DNA of 64,000 nucleotides from contig NZ_MDJD01000006.1 in NCBI RefSeq assembly GCF_001747085.1, positions 1 through 64,000 of the forward strand, read 5' to 3'. The stretch is from Flavivirga aquatica. GTDB lineage: Bacteria > Bacteroidota > Bacteroidia > Flavobacteriales > Flavobacteriaceae. A program made the translations under genes and the position numbers. The notes beneath the pieces are model-generated. The model was not told the DNA's origin and searched no databases. It saw only the letters and a list, made by a program, of their open reading frames with translations. Below are positions 16,586 through 24,924 of this stretch, one piece after another (position 1 is the stretch's first letter; every line of letters begins with the position of its first letter).

Positions 16586-17086
16586 ATGCCAGTAAAGATT
16601 AGATTACAAAGACACGGTAAAAAAGGAAAACCTTTTTATTGGATCGTAGCAGCAGATGCAAGATCAAAAAGAGATGGTAAATACTTAGAGAAATTAGGTA
16701 TTTACAATCCTAATACAAACCCAGCAACGGTTGATTTAAACGTTGATGGAGCTGTAAAATGGTTGCAAAATGGTGCTCAACCAACAGACACTGCAAAAAC
16801 ACTTTTATCTTACAAAGGCGCTTTATTAAAAAATCACCTTGCAGGTGGTGTTAGAAAAGGTGCTTTAACTGAAGAACAAGCTGAATCGAAATTTGCTGCT
16901 TGGTTAGAAGAAAAAACAGGTAAAGTTGGTGCAAAAGCTGAAGATTTAGCAAAAGCTGAAGCTGATGCAAAAGCAAAAGCTTTAGAAGCTGAAAAAGCTG
17001 TAAATGAAGCAAGAATCGCTGCGGCGGCTCCTGTTGTTGAAGAAGCTCCAGCTGAAGAGGCAGAAGCATCTAACGAAGAAGAATAA
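16586..17086 (+). CDS. rpsP: 30S ribosomal protein bS16
   Basis: A ribosomal protein of 166 aa. Residues 1-80 are the conserved bS16 body (VKIRLQRHGKKGKPFYWIVA, RDGKYLEKLGIYNP). The rest is a long Ala/Glu/Lys-rich low-complexity tail ending in an acidic stretch, as is usual in Bacteroidota. It starts the rpsP-rimM-trmN6 stretch. A terminator lies directly after it, so rpsP may be expressed far more strongly than rimM. Confidence 0.97.
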   Translation: MPVKIRLQRHGKKGKPFYWIVAADARSKRDGKYLEKLGIYNPNTNPATVDLNVDGAVKWLQNGAQPTDTAKTLLSYKGALLKNHLAGGVRKGALTEEQAESKFAAWLEEKTGKVGAKAEDLAKAEADAKAKALEAEKAVNEARIAAAAPVVEEAPAEEAEASNEEE

Positions 17087-17110
17087 AAAACAATATTTTT
17101 TATACTTTTA

Positions 17111-17141
17111 AAACTCCGATACTTGTTATCGGAGTTTTTTG
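17111..17141 (+). terminator. Terminator after rpsP
   Basis: Stem ACTCCGATA/TATCGGAGT with a short loop followed by six Ts, 25 nt after the rpsP stop. Confidence 0.85.
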
Positions 17142-17238
17142 TTTGAAAAAGCTTTTCTTTTCTTAATTTCCTTAGAAAAAAACAAAAAATAGCTATTAAA
17201 AAATTACCGCTTTCGCGGAAATAAAAACATAATTTTAT

Positions 17239-17763
17239 ATGAAAAAAGAAGATTGTTTTTACTTAGGTAAAATTGTAAAAAAATACAGTTTTAAAGGTGA
17301 AGTTTTAGCAAAACTTGACACTGACCAACCTGAGCTTTATGAAAACTTAGATGCTATTTTCTTAGAGTTACGAAACAACCTTGTTCCTTTTTTTATTGAA
17401 CATTCTCAGCTTCATAAATCGGAATTATTACGTATTAAATTCGAAGATGTAGACGAAGAAACTGATGCCGATTCTATTATGAAAAGTAGTTTATATTTAC
17501 CATTGGATTTATTACCCAAATTAGAGGGTAATAAATTTTACTTTCATGAAGTTATTGGTTTTACTATTAAAGACAAAAGCTTTGGGGATGTTGGTATTAT
17601 TAAAGCTATAAATGATTCTACAGCCCAAGCTCTTTTTGAAATAGACAGAGATGGCATTGAAATTTTAATCCCTATGAATGATGAATTTATAGTTAAGGTA
17701 GATCGAGATAATAAAACAATTCTTGTTGATACTCCTGAAGGATTGATCGATTTATATCTTTGA
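17239..17763 (+). CDS. rimM: Ribosome maturation factor RimM
   Basis: A 174-aa 30S assembly factor that binds uS19 and helps mature the 3' domain of 16S rRNA. An N-terminal RimM beta-barrel (YLGKIVKKYSFKGEVLAKLD) is followed by a PRC-barrel domain (EVIGFTIKDKSFGDVGIIKA ... LIPMNDEFIVKVD). The rpsP-rimM order is ancestral. A small palindrome CCGCTTTCGCGG lies in the gap upstream. The downstream methyltransferase frame overlaps its stop. Confidence 0.95.
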   Translation: MKKEDCFYLGKIVKKYSFKGEVLAKLDTDQPELYENLDAIFLELRNNLVPFFIEHSQLHKSELLRIKFEDVDEETDADSIMKSSLYLPLDLLPKLEGNKFYFHEVIGFTIKDKSFGDVGIIKAINDSTAQALFEIDRDGIEILIPMNDEFIVKVDRDNKTILVDTPEGLIDLYL

Positions 17764-17798
17764 TAAAATTTAGACCGCTTCACTTTAAGAAACTAGAT

Positions 17799-18509
17799 AT
17801 GTCACTTTTCAAATTCAAACAATTCTCAGTAAATCAAGATCAATGTGCTATGAAAATTGGCACAGATGCAGTTTTACTTGGTGCATGGGCTTCTATAAAA
17901 AACAATCCGTTTTCTATTTTAGACATTGGTGCAGGCACTGGAGTTTTATCACTCATGCTTGCGCAACGCTCTCATGCAGAACTTGTGGACGCTATTGAAA
18001 TTGATGATAGTGCTTATGAACAATGTGTAGATAATTTTGAACAATCGCCTTGGGGAGATAGATTATTTTGTTACCATGCTGCTCTTGAAGAATTTGTAGA
18101 CGAAATTGAAGATGAATATGATTTAATTGTATGCAATCCGCCATTTTACAGTGAAGATTATAAAACAGAAAGTAACCAACGTGATTTAGCACGATTTCAA
18201 GATGCGATGCCTTTTGAGCATTTACTTGAAAGCGTTTCTAAATTACTTTCTGAAACAGGAACTTTTTCTGTTATTATTCCTAATAAAGAAGAAGCTCTTT
18301 TTATTGACTTGGCTTCAAAAGTTAACCTATACCCTAATAATATACTACACGTAAAAGGCAACCCTTTATCTGAAATAAAACGAAGCCTAATTGAATTTTC
18401 TTTCTGCGAAAGCGCTATTAAAACAGATAAACTAATTATTGAAGTAGAAAGACATCAATTTACTAAAGACTATATTAATCTTACTAAAGATTTCTATTTA
18501 AAAATGTAA
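17799..18509 (+). CDS. trmN6: tRNA1(Val) A37 N6-methyltransferase
   Basis: A 236-aa class I SAM-dependent N6-adenine methyltransferase (YfiC/TrmN6 family). The SAM motif is LDIGAGTGVLSLMLAQR and the catalytic motif IV is VCNPPFY, typical of N6-adenine methylation. The ATG at 17799 (MSLFKFKQFSVNQDQCAMK) matches the family N-terminus. An upstream TTG at 17760 overlapping the rimM stop is less likely. The gene follows rimM with a 35-nt gap, so translational coupling is not needed. Confidence 0.9.
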   Translation: MSLFKFKQFSVNQDQCAMKIGTDAVLLGAWASIKNNPFSILDIGAGTGVLSLMLAQRSHAELVDAIEIDDSAYEQCVDNFEQSPWGDRLFCYHAALEEFVDEIEDEYDLIVCNPPFYSEDYKTESNQRDLARFQDAMPFEHLLESVSKLLSETGTFSVIIPNKEEALFIDLASKVNLYPNNILHVKGNPLSEIKRSLIEFSFCESAIKTDKLIIEVERHQFTKDYINLTKDFYLKM

Positions 18510-18627
18510 TTAACAGCTATTAATAAATAAAGATTATTTAAATTTGATCAATTAAAATATTGAATTGTTAAAAAAACTGTGTTTTTACTAATAATTTCAT
18601 TTTAAACTCTTTTAAAATTTAGTCTTT

Positions 18628-19806
18628 ATGCGACCAGACCTATTCGAAGCTCCAGATTATTATAACTTGGATGAGCTCCTTACAGATGAACATAAATTAG
18701 TACGTAATGCTGCCCGAGAATGGGTAAAACGAGATGTATCTCCTATTATAGAAGAATATGCTCAAAAAGCAAAATTTCCAAAACAAATTATAAATGGCTT
18801 AGCAGAAATTGGTGCCTTTGGTCCTTATATTCCTATGGAATATGGTGGTGCTGGATTGGATCAAATATCATATGGTTTAATTATGCAAGAGATTGAACGT
18901 GGCGATTCTGGATTACGAAGTACTGCTTCTGTACAATCATCGCTAGTTATGTATCCTATTTGGAAATATGGTAACGAAGCGCAACGTAAAAAATATTTAC
19001 CAAAACTAGCAAGCGGTGAATGGATAGGTTGTTTTGGCTTAACTGAACCCGATCACGGTAGCAACCCTAGTGGGATGGTAACCAATTTTAAAGATATGGG
19101 CGATCATTATTTACTCAATGGTGCTAAAATGTGGATAAGCAATGCCCCTTTTGCTCAAATAGCAGTAGTTTGGGCAAAAAATGAAGAAGGACGTATTCAT
19201 GGGCTTATTGTTGAACGTGGTATGGAAGGGTTCTCTACACCAGAAACCCATAACAAATGGTCGCTTCGTGCTTCTGCAACTGGTGAGCTTATTTTTGATA
19301 ACGTTAAAGTACCTAAAGAAAATTTACTTCCTAACAAATCTGGGCTAGGTGCGCCGCTTGGTTGTTTAGATTCGGCAAGATATGGTATTGCTTGGGGCGC
19401 TATTGGTGCTGCTATGGACTGTTACGATACAGCTCTTCGTTATAGTAAAGAGCGTATTCAATTTGGGAAGCCTATAGGACAGTTTCAATTACAACAAAAG
19501 AAGCTTGCAGAAATGATTACCGAAATTACTAAAGCGCAACTTTTAACATGGCGTTTAGGTGTTTTACGTAACAATAGCAAAGCTACCTCTGCACAAATAT
19601 CTATGGCAAAACGTAACAATGTTGATATGGCTATAAACATAGCTCGTGAAGCAAGACAAATGCTTGGAGGTATGGGAATAACTGGAGAATACAGTATTAT
19701 GAGGCATTCTATGAATCTTGAAAGTGTTATTACTTACGAAGGCACTCATGATATTCATCTGCTTATTACTGGTTTAGATATTACAGGATTGAATGCTTTT
19801 AAATAG
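18628..19806 (+). CDS. Acyl-CoA dehydrogenase (glutaryl-CoA dehydrogenase-like)
   Basis: A 392-aa flavoenzyme of the acyl-CoA dehydrogenase superfamily, closest in pattern to glutaryl-CoA dehydrogenase. Features are GLTEPDHGSNPSGM (FAD/substrate loop), KMWISNAPFAQIAVVWAK, the RIQFGKPIGQFQ helix, QMLGGMGITGEY and the catalytic glutamate in ITYEGTHDIH near residue 373. It would oxidise an acyl-CoA and pass electrons to ETF. It is monocistronic; its substrate cannot be fixed from sequence alone. Confidence 0.9.
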   Translation: MRPDLFEAPDYYNLDELLTDEHKLVRNAAREWVKRDVSPIIEEYAQKAKFPKQIINGLAEIGAFGPYIPMEYGGAGLDQISYGLIMQEIERGDSGLRSTASVQSSLVMYPIWKYGNEAQRKKYLPKLASGEWIGCFGLTEPDHGSNPSGMVTNFKDMGDHYLLNGAKMWISNAPFAQIAVVWAKNEEGRIHGLIVERGMEGFSTPETHNKWSLRASATGELIFDNVKVPKENLLPNKSGLGAPLGCLDSARYGIAWGAIGAAMDCYDTALRYSKERIQFGKPIGQFQLQQKKLAEMITEITKAQLLTWRLGVLRNNSKATSAQISMAKRNNVDMAINIAREARQMLGGMGITGEYSIMRHSMNLESVITYEGTHDIHLLITGLDITGLNAFK

Positions 19807-19895
19807 TTTTTTTAGAACTACATTCTATAAAGTTTTAACGATTTGCTTTAACTTAATATAGCTTGATGGTATATCTTTGCAAAAATTTTGAGTTT

Positions 19896-20264
19896 TTGCA
19901 TAAACTAAAAGCTATATTTTTCGTCTTTTTATATCTGGTTGCTATGCTAAGGTCTATTCAACCTTATATTGAATATGCGCTTAATCAAGATTATATTGCT
20001 ACATTTTTATGTATTAATAAAAACAACCCTAAATTACAATGCCATGGTAAATGTCATCTTGCTAAAGCATTAGAAAAGCAACAAGAAAGCACACCTAATT
20101 CCTTAAGGGTATCTTTAAAAAATTACCCTATTGGTTTTGTAACTATCTATAAGTTAAAAAAAATACAAGAATTCATTTCTGTATCCATTTCCTATTATTC
20201 ATATAAACAATTGTATGATTTTGATTATAACCGGGATGCTTTCCATCCTCCAGATATAGGGTAG
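19896..20264 (+). CDS. Small exported or membrane-anchored Cys/His protein of unknown function
   Basis: About 122 aa. An N-terminal hydrophobic helix (LKAIFFVFLYLVAML) is followed by a short extracytoplasmic region with a metal-site-like pattern CHGKCHLAKAL and an upstream Cys (FLCINKN). A -7 element TATCTTTG at 19872-19879 lies inside the frame, so the far-upstream ATGs (19863, 19866) are unlikely and the TTG at 19896 is proposed as the start. It precedes a Met/His-rich outer-membrane protein by 76 nt. I infer a role in copper or another soft metal; no enzymatic domain is recognised. Confidence 0.6.
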   Translation: MHKLKAIFFVFLYLVAMLRSIQPYIEYALNQDYIATFLCINKNNPKLQCHGKCHLAKALEKQQESTPNSLRVSLKNYPIGFVTIYKLKKIQEFISVSISYYSYKQLYDFDYNRDAFHPPDIG

Positions 20265-20340
20265 TTTATTTACTGTTTTTTCTCTTCGGAATACTTTCCG
20301 TTAAGACTCCTTATTTATACATATAATACAAATTAATACA

Positions 20341-21354
20341 ATGAAAAATATATTCATTGCAATGCTATGCGTTGTAACTACATTAACTTTTGCCCAAGAA
20401 AATTCAAATAAATGGTCATCTAATAGACCCGATGGTCATGCCCCTATTTCTGTTATGGCAGATCATGTTCATCATAAAGATGAATTTATGTTCTCATACC
20501 GTTATATGACTATGGACATGCAACAATTACGTCAAGATACAGATGATGCCACTAGTGCTGATGCTCATGCTAGATATATGGTAGCACCGCAAGACATGAC
20601 CATGAACATGCACATGCTAGGTGCGATGTATGCTCCTTCTGATAAGATTACATTAATGATTATGGCAAATTACATAAAAAATGATATGAATTTAGAAATG
20701 CGTAATGGGAATCGCTTTACGACAAACACAAGTGGTTTAGGTGATGTTTCCGTTAGTGCTCTATATAGTATTTTTAATAAAAACAGAAAAGCACTACATG
20801 CGCAGATTGGGGTTTCAATACCTACTGGAAATATTGAAGAAAAAGATGTACTTCCTGTATCTATGGGAAATGCTGTACAATTACCTTATCCAATGCAAAC
20901 AGGTACTGGTTCCTTTGGTACTAAATTAGGTTTAACGTATTTAGGCCAATCTGATAAATTCTCTTGGGGACACCAGCTTACAGGAATGATTAATATTAAT
21001 GATAACGACCAAGACTATAAATTTGGAAATAAGTATAGCTTCAACAACTGGTTTGCTGCTAAAACTGGGGATAACTTAAGTGTTTCTATAAGACTAGAAG
21101 GCTTACTTATAGATGAAATTGAAGGCACAAGCAACTTATTAAACCCTATGATGGTTACCACAGCAGATATAGCAAATTCTGGCGGGACTTATATTAATTC
21201 AGGATTTGGATTAAATTATTTAATAACTAAAGGTAGCTTAAAAGGCTTACGCTTTGCTACAGAATGCTCTTTACCTCTTCATCAAGATTTAAATGGTATT
21301 CAATTAAAGCAGAATTATAATTTAACTTTTGGAATGCAGTATGCTTTTCACTAA
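20341..21354 (+). CDS. Met/His-rich outer-membrane beta-barrel protein, probably metal-related
   Basis: A 337-aa secreted beta-barrel with a signal peptide (MKNIFIAMLCVVTTLTFAQ). The early mature region is rich in Met and His (MADHVHHKDEF, YMTMDMQQL, QDMTMNMHMLGAMY), the side chains that bind Cu(I). The rest is alternating aromatic strands ending in FGMQYAFH, typical of a barrel C-terminus. It resembles the broad 'transporter / phenol meta-pathway outer-membrane protein' family. With the small CHGKCH protein upstream it may form a copper-handling pair; this is inference from composition. A terminator follows. Confidence 0.7.
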   Translation: MKNIFIAMLCVVTTLTFAQENSNKWSSNRPDGHAPISVMADHVHHKDEFMFSYRYMTMDMQQLRQDTDDATSADAHARYMVAPQDMTMNMHMLGAMYAPSDKITLMIMANYIKNDMNLEMRNGNRFTTNTSGLGDVSVSALYSIFNKNRKALHAQIGVSIPTGNIEEKDVLPVSMGNAVQLPYPMQTGTGSFGTKLGLTYLGQSDKFSWGHQLTGMININDNDQDYKFGNKYSFNNWFAAKTGDNLSVSIRLEGLLIDEIEGTSNLLNPMMVTTADIANSGGTYINSGFGLNYLITKGSLKGLRFATECSLPLHQDLNGIQLKQNYNLTFGMQYAFH

Positions 21355-21373
21355 AATTATCTTCTAAAAACTC

Positions 21374-21405
21374 AAAAGCGTTTCAGGTGAAACGCTTTTT
21401 TTATG
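21374..21405 (+). terminator. Terminator after the Met-rich outer-membrane protein gene
   Basis: Stem AAAAGCGTTTC/GAAACGCTTTT with a short loop and a T-run, 20 nt past the stop. The first in-frame ATG of the next gene (21403) lies at its edge. Confidence 0.8.
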
Positions 21406-21426
21406 CTTTTTGTTTACATTTACTAT

Positions 21427-22320
21427 ATGTTTTCATCTAAAAAGAGGTTAGATAATGCTTATAGGACTGCTAAAGTCATCAATTTTGATGACACTAGTAA
21501 GTTCATATTATTCAGCGATTGTCACCGGGGAGATAACAGTTTTGCTGATGATTTTGCAAACAACAGGAATATTTATTTTCACGCTTTAAAACATTATTTT
21601 ACCGAAGGTTTTCAATATTGTGAAATTGGTGATGGAGACGAATTATGGGAAAACTTATCATTCGACTCTATTTTTAATGCTCACAAAAATGTATATATGC
21701 TTATGAAGCGTTTTCATGAGCATAATAGATTACATATGATTTGGGGAAACCACGATATGGTATACCGAAATCCTGATTATGTTAAAAAGCATTTATCTAC
21801 TTACTTTGATGCTAAAACTGGAGAGGATGTTGAGTTATTTAAAGATATTACATATCATGAAGGTATTATTTTAAAACATACCTCTACTGGTCAAGAAATA
21901 TTTTTAACGCATGGACATCAAGCTGATTGGTGGAATTATCTTTTTTGGAAATGGAGTCGATTTATGGTACGTGTTCTTTGGAAACCTTTAAATGTTATGG
22001 GTATTGCAGACCCTACTAGCCCTGCAAAAAACTACAAAGAGCTTATTAAAGTAGAACGCAGAACAAAAAAATGGATTGCCAAAAATAATAATTTAATGAC
22101 TATTGTTGGACATACACATCGTCCGCGTTTTCCTCAACCTAATGGCATTGCTTTTTTTAATGATGGTAGTTGCGTACACCCACGTAGTATTACTGGTATT
22201 GAAATTGAAAATGGGGAAATTTCATTGATTAAATGGCATATTGCTACTAAAGAAGATGGGACGCTTCAAATAGTAAAAACCTTATTGGAAGGTTCTAATA
22301 AATTGATTGACTATAAATAA
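21427..22320 (+). CDS. Metallophosphoesterase
   Basis: A 297-aa calcineurin-like phosphoesterase. The metal-binding motifs are SDCHRGDN (D-x-H), GDGDELWE (GD-x-x-D), WGNHDM (GNHD), THGHQAD and VGHTHRP. The layout resembles UDP-2,3-diacylglucosamine pyrophosphatase (LpxH)-type enzymes, but the substrate is unknown. The start at 21427 (MFSSKKRLDN) is preferred because the ATG at 21403 lies in the terminator tail of the previous gene. Confidence 0.85.
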   Translation: MFSSKKRLDNAYRTAKVINFDDTSKFILFSDCHRGDNSFADDFANNRNIYFHALKHYFTEGFQYCEIGDGDELWENLSFDSIFNAHKNVYMLMKRFHEHNRLHMIWGNHDMVYRNPDYVKKHLSTYFDAKTGEDVELFKDITYHEGIILKHTSTGQEIFLTHGHQADWWNYLFWKWSRFMVRVLWKPLNVMGIADPTSPAKNYKELIKVERRTKKWIAKNNNLMTIVGHTHRPRFPQPNGIAFFNDGSCVHPRSITGIEIENGEISLIKWHIATKEDGTLQIVKTLLEGSNKLIDYK

Positions 22321-22343
22321 ATTATTTAATCTCAATAAAATCA

Positions 22344-23138
22344 ATGATTAAAAAACGATATGAAGGTTTTCTAAAAACGCCTTGTTTATGGGAGAGCAAT
22401 TCTGTTTTTAATTTATCTCAATTTGAAATTAACTCTAAGTCTGATCTTATTGATATTGCTATAGATGAAACTTTACGTCTTGGGAAATATATAGAACGTT
22501 TTGTTTCTTTTGAATTAAAACAGGATGAAACCATTTCTGTTTTAGCTGAAAATGTACAAATTCAGGAAAACAAAAGAACTCTAGGTGAGTTGGATTGCTT
22601 ACTTCTAAAAAATAAAAAACCAATTCATTTAGAAATTATTTATAAATTCTACTTGTATGATGCTTCTGTAGGCGAAACAGAAATTGATCATTTTATTGGA
22701 CCAAACAGAAAGGATTCTTTAAAAGAAAAACTTACTAAGTTAAAAGAAAAGCAATTGCCACTTTTATATTCTAATACGTGCAAAAGTTACTTAGATGAAT
22801 TAAACTTAAAAGTAGAAAACATTTCTCAGCAAGTGTATTTTAAGGCGCAATTGTTTGTTCCTTTTTCAAACCAGAATACCCAACTAAAAACACTAAATAC
22901 AGATTGTATTACTGGTTTTTACATTAACCAGAATGGATTAAAGCAGTTTAAAGATTGTAAATTTTACATTCCAAATAAAAAAGATTGGTTAATACTCCCT
23001 AATAAAAATGTTGACTGGTTAAATTTTAACCAATTTATAGACTTGACTGAGGGTTATTTTGAGAAACAGTTTTCTTCTTTGTTATGGATAAAATACCGTA
23101 ATGGAGAATTAAATAAAGTGTTCTTGGTTTGGTGGTAA
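22344..23138 (+). CDS. DUF1853 family protein
   Basis: A 264-aa protein matching DUF1853: the N-terminal RYEGFLKTPCLW motif, a nuclease-like core (LGELDCLLLKNKKPIHLEIIYKFYLYD, an E-D...E-x-K pattern as in PD-(D/E)XK folds), and HFIGPNRKDSLKEKL. A link to restriction-endonuclease-like folds is my inference from that motif. It follows the metallophosphoesterase by 23 nt and is probably co-transcribed with it. Confidence 0.8.
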   Translation: MIKKRYEGFLKTPCLWESNSVFNLSQFEINSKSDLIDIAIDETLRLGKYIERFVSFELKQDETISVLAENVQIQENKRTLGELDCLLLKNKKPIHLEIIYKFYLYDASVGETEIDHFIGPNRKDSLKEKLTKLKEKQLPLLYSNTCKSYLDELNLKVENISQQVYFKAQLFVPFSNQNTQLKTLNTDCITGFYINQNGLKQFKDCKFYIPNKKDWLILPNKNVDWLNFNQFIDLTEGYFEKQFSSLLWIKYRNGELNKVFLVWW

Positions 23139-23208
23139 TTTATTATATTTAGAAATAAAAATAATTAAGTTATATAGAATATTTAATGTATTAAACGCTT
23201 TAAACATA

Positions 23209-23505
23209 ATGCTCTTTTTTGGCATAAAATCAATTAAATTCCCTATTTGGGAAAAATACCCTGATTCTGAAACTGCTCTAATTGCATGGTATGAAATATT
23301 TAGTAAGACAGAGTTTTTAACTCCTAATGAGATTACTGATATTTTTAAAAGTGCAGATTTTGTGGGAAATAACAAAATTGTATTTAACATTTGTGGTAAT
23401 AAATATAGACTAATAATAAAATTTAGATATAAAGCTCAATTTGCACTAATCAAGTTTATAGGAACTCATAAAGAATATAATAAAATAGACGTAAAAGAAT
23501 TATAA
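23209..23505 (+). CDS. higB: Type II toxin HigB (mRNA interferase)
   Basis: A 98-aa RelE-fold toxin of the HigB-like group. The family pattern is clear: FPIWEKYPDSETALIAWYEI, NNKIVFNICGNKYRLIIKF and FIGTHKEYNKIDV. It would cleave translated mRNAs at the ribosome. The antitoxin gene higA follows after a 1-nt gap. The first residues (MLFFGIKSIK) differ from the usual short N-terminus and the frame is open upstream, so the start is less certain than the rest. Confidence 0.9.
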   Translation: MLFFGIKSIKFPIWEKYPDSETALIAWYEIFSKTEFLTPNEITDIFKSADFVGNNKIVFNICGNKYRLIIKFRYKAQFALIKFIGTHKEYNKIDVKEL

Positions 23506-23506
23506 A

Positions 23507-23881
23507 ATGAAAATAGTATATAGTATAATAAAAACAGACAAACAGTATCAAGAATATCTTAGTAGATTTGAACAGATTTTTGATTGTAAAGAAGGTAGTT
23601 CTGAAGAAAAAGAACTTGAATTATTAGGACTTATAATAGATAAATATGAATCTGAAAAACACCCTATACCAGATTCAGATCCTATTGATGTTCTTAAATT
23701 TGTCATGGAACAAAGTAAACTTAAACCTTCGGATTTAGGAAAGATTTTAAATAGTCCTAGTAGAGCTACAGAAATAATGAAAAAACAAAGAAAATTAAGC
23801 TTAAACCATATCAGGTTACTTAATTCTAAAATGAATATTCCTGCAAGTTCTTTAATTAGAGATTACCAATTAGAAGTTTAA
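23507..23881 (+). CDS. higA: Antitoxin HigA (XRE-type)
   Basis: A 124-aa antitoxin. A toxin-binding N-terminal part (YQEYLSRFEQIFDCKEGS) precedes a C-terminal helix-turn-helix (VMEQSKLKPSDLGKILNSPS, RKLSLNHIRLLNSKMNIPAS). It neutralises HigB and normally represses the operon. The toxin-first order is typical for higBA. Confidence 0.92.
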   Translation: MKIVYSIIKTDKQYQEYLSRFEQIFDCKEGSSEEKELELLGLIIDKYESEKHPIPDSDPIDVLKFVMEQSKLKPSDLGKILNSPSRATEIMKKQRKLSLNHIRLLNSKMNIPASSLIRDYQLEV

Positions 23882-24052
23882 CAAACTAACTATTAGATAT
23901 AGCAAAAGGTTTTACGAAATGAAAATACAATGTATATCCGCAAACCACTTAAACTCAAAAATTCTGAATAAAAGCAATTACTAAACAAACATTTGACTTA
24001 TTTTACCTATATTCATTAGTCAAGATAAGTATTAATACAGATACGACTATTT

Positions 24053-24128
24053 GCGTTAGGGATTGAACGGTTTGTTTGAGCTCCTCGCAGAGAGCGAGTA
24101 GTGAAAGCCCGACCTTTAGGTAACGCCC
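24053..24128 (+). ncRNA. Flavo-1-like structured RNA, copy 1
   Basis: The block starts GCGTTAGGGATTGAA and ends GAAAGCCCGACCTTTAGG followed by TAACGCCC. The ends can pair (GCGTTA with TAACGC), and a variable inner hairpin lies between (CTCGCAGAGAGCGAG). A second copy at 45596-45675 keeps both ends but has a different inner hairpin, as expected of a conserved RNA with a variable stem. The pattern resembles the Flavo-1 RNA motif described for Flavobacteriia; that name is from memory. It lies between higA and the ferredoxin gene. Confidence 0.6.
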
Positions 24129-24160
24129 AATATATTGTGGCTATTGTTTTATTTTATAAA

Positions 24161-24180
24161 ATTCCCGCTTACGCAGGAAT
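24161..24180 (-). terminator. Terminator after the ferredoxin gene
   Basis: On the minus strand an 8-bp stem (ATTCCTGC/GCGGGAAT, one G-U pair) with a GTAA loop is followed by TTTTATAAAAT, directly after the ferredoxin stop. Confidence 0.55.
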
Positions 24181-24183
24181 TTA

Positions 24184-24513
24184 TTAACTTTCTGGTGCTA
24201 ATTCCACTTCAAGACCTTCCATTTCTGGTGTCATTTGGATTTGACAACCTAAACGAGAATTATCTTTTACATCGAAGGCTTCAGATAGCATAGCCTCTTC
24301 ATCATCTCCCATTTCCGGCAATTTGGTCTCACTTGTGACATAACATTGACATGATGCACACATTGCCATACCACCACATACTCCAATGGTTCCTTCTGGG
24401 GCAAGTTCGTAAGATCTTACCACTTCCATAAGGTTCATTGCCATGTCTGTTGGTGCCACTATATCGTGAGTTACACCATCTCTATCTGTAATTTTTATAT
24501 TAATATCCTGCAT
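24184..24513 (-). CDS. 2Fe-2S ferredoxin
   Basis: A 109-aa adrenodoxin-type ferredoxin. The cluster ligands are in CGGMAMCASCQCYV (Cys-x5-Cys-x2-Cys) and CQIQM. It carries single electrons, probably for Fe-S assembly or related reductive steps. It is the last of three minus-strand genes of Fe-S metabolism (mrp, nifU-like, ferredoxin), which supports that role. Confidence 0.93.
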   Translation of the reverse strand: MQDINIKITDRDGVTHDIVAPTDMAMNLMEVVRSYELAPEGTIGVCGGMAMCASCQCYVTSETKLPEMGDDEEAMLSEAFDVKDNSRLGCQIQMTPEMEGLEVELAPES

Positions 24514-24629
24514 TATTCAATTTTTGTACTATAAATTAAGCACGTCATTTGTCGTGCCACAAATTTAAGCTTTCTAATCTATTTACAAATAAGTTTGTCT
24601 ATTAATTTAGTAGGAATTAAAAAGTGCTT

Positions 24630-24872
24630 TTAGGCTTCTATATTTATAACTTGTTCTATTTGGGGCGCATGCTTTTTTATAGTCATTTCTACACCAGATT
24701 TTAAAGTCATTTGGTTAACACTGCAACCAACGCAAGCACCTTGTAATTGTACTTTAACCAACTTATCATCTTCTATAGATAATAAGGAGATATCTCCTCC
24801 ATCGCTTTGTAAAAAAGGACGGATTTCATCTAAAGCTTTTTCTACGTTTATTTTTAATTCTTCTGAAGTCAT
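24630..24872 (-). CDS. NifU-like C-terminal domain protein (Fe-S scaffold/carrier)
   Basis: An 80-aa protein consisting only of the Nfu domain. It contains LDEIRPFLQSDGGDISLLSI and the Fe-S-binding CVGCSV motif (Cys-x2-Cys). Nfu proteins carry 4Fe-4S clusters to client enzymes. It sits between the Mrp ATPase (52-nt gap) and the ferredoxin gene. Confidence 0.93.
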   Translation of the reverse strand: MTSEELKINVEKALDEIRPFLQSDGGDISLLSIEDDKLVKVQLQGACVGCSVNQMTLKSGVEMTIKKHAPQIEQVINIEA

Positions 24873-24924
24873 TTATTATTATTTTCTTTTCGCTCTTCTA
24901 AAGAAAAGAGAAATATGAAATTAT

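Noticed and set aside
17208-17222. Palindrome CCGCTTTCGCGG before rimM
   Set aside because: A short palindrome of a kind common in flavobacterial intergenic DNA; no T-run, so not called as a terminator or operator.
23109-23390. 93-codon minus-strand frame opposite higB
   Set aside because: It is the antisense shadow of the clearly recognisable HigB toxin frame.
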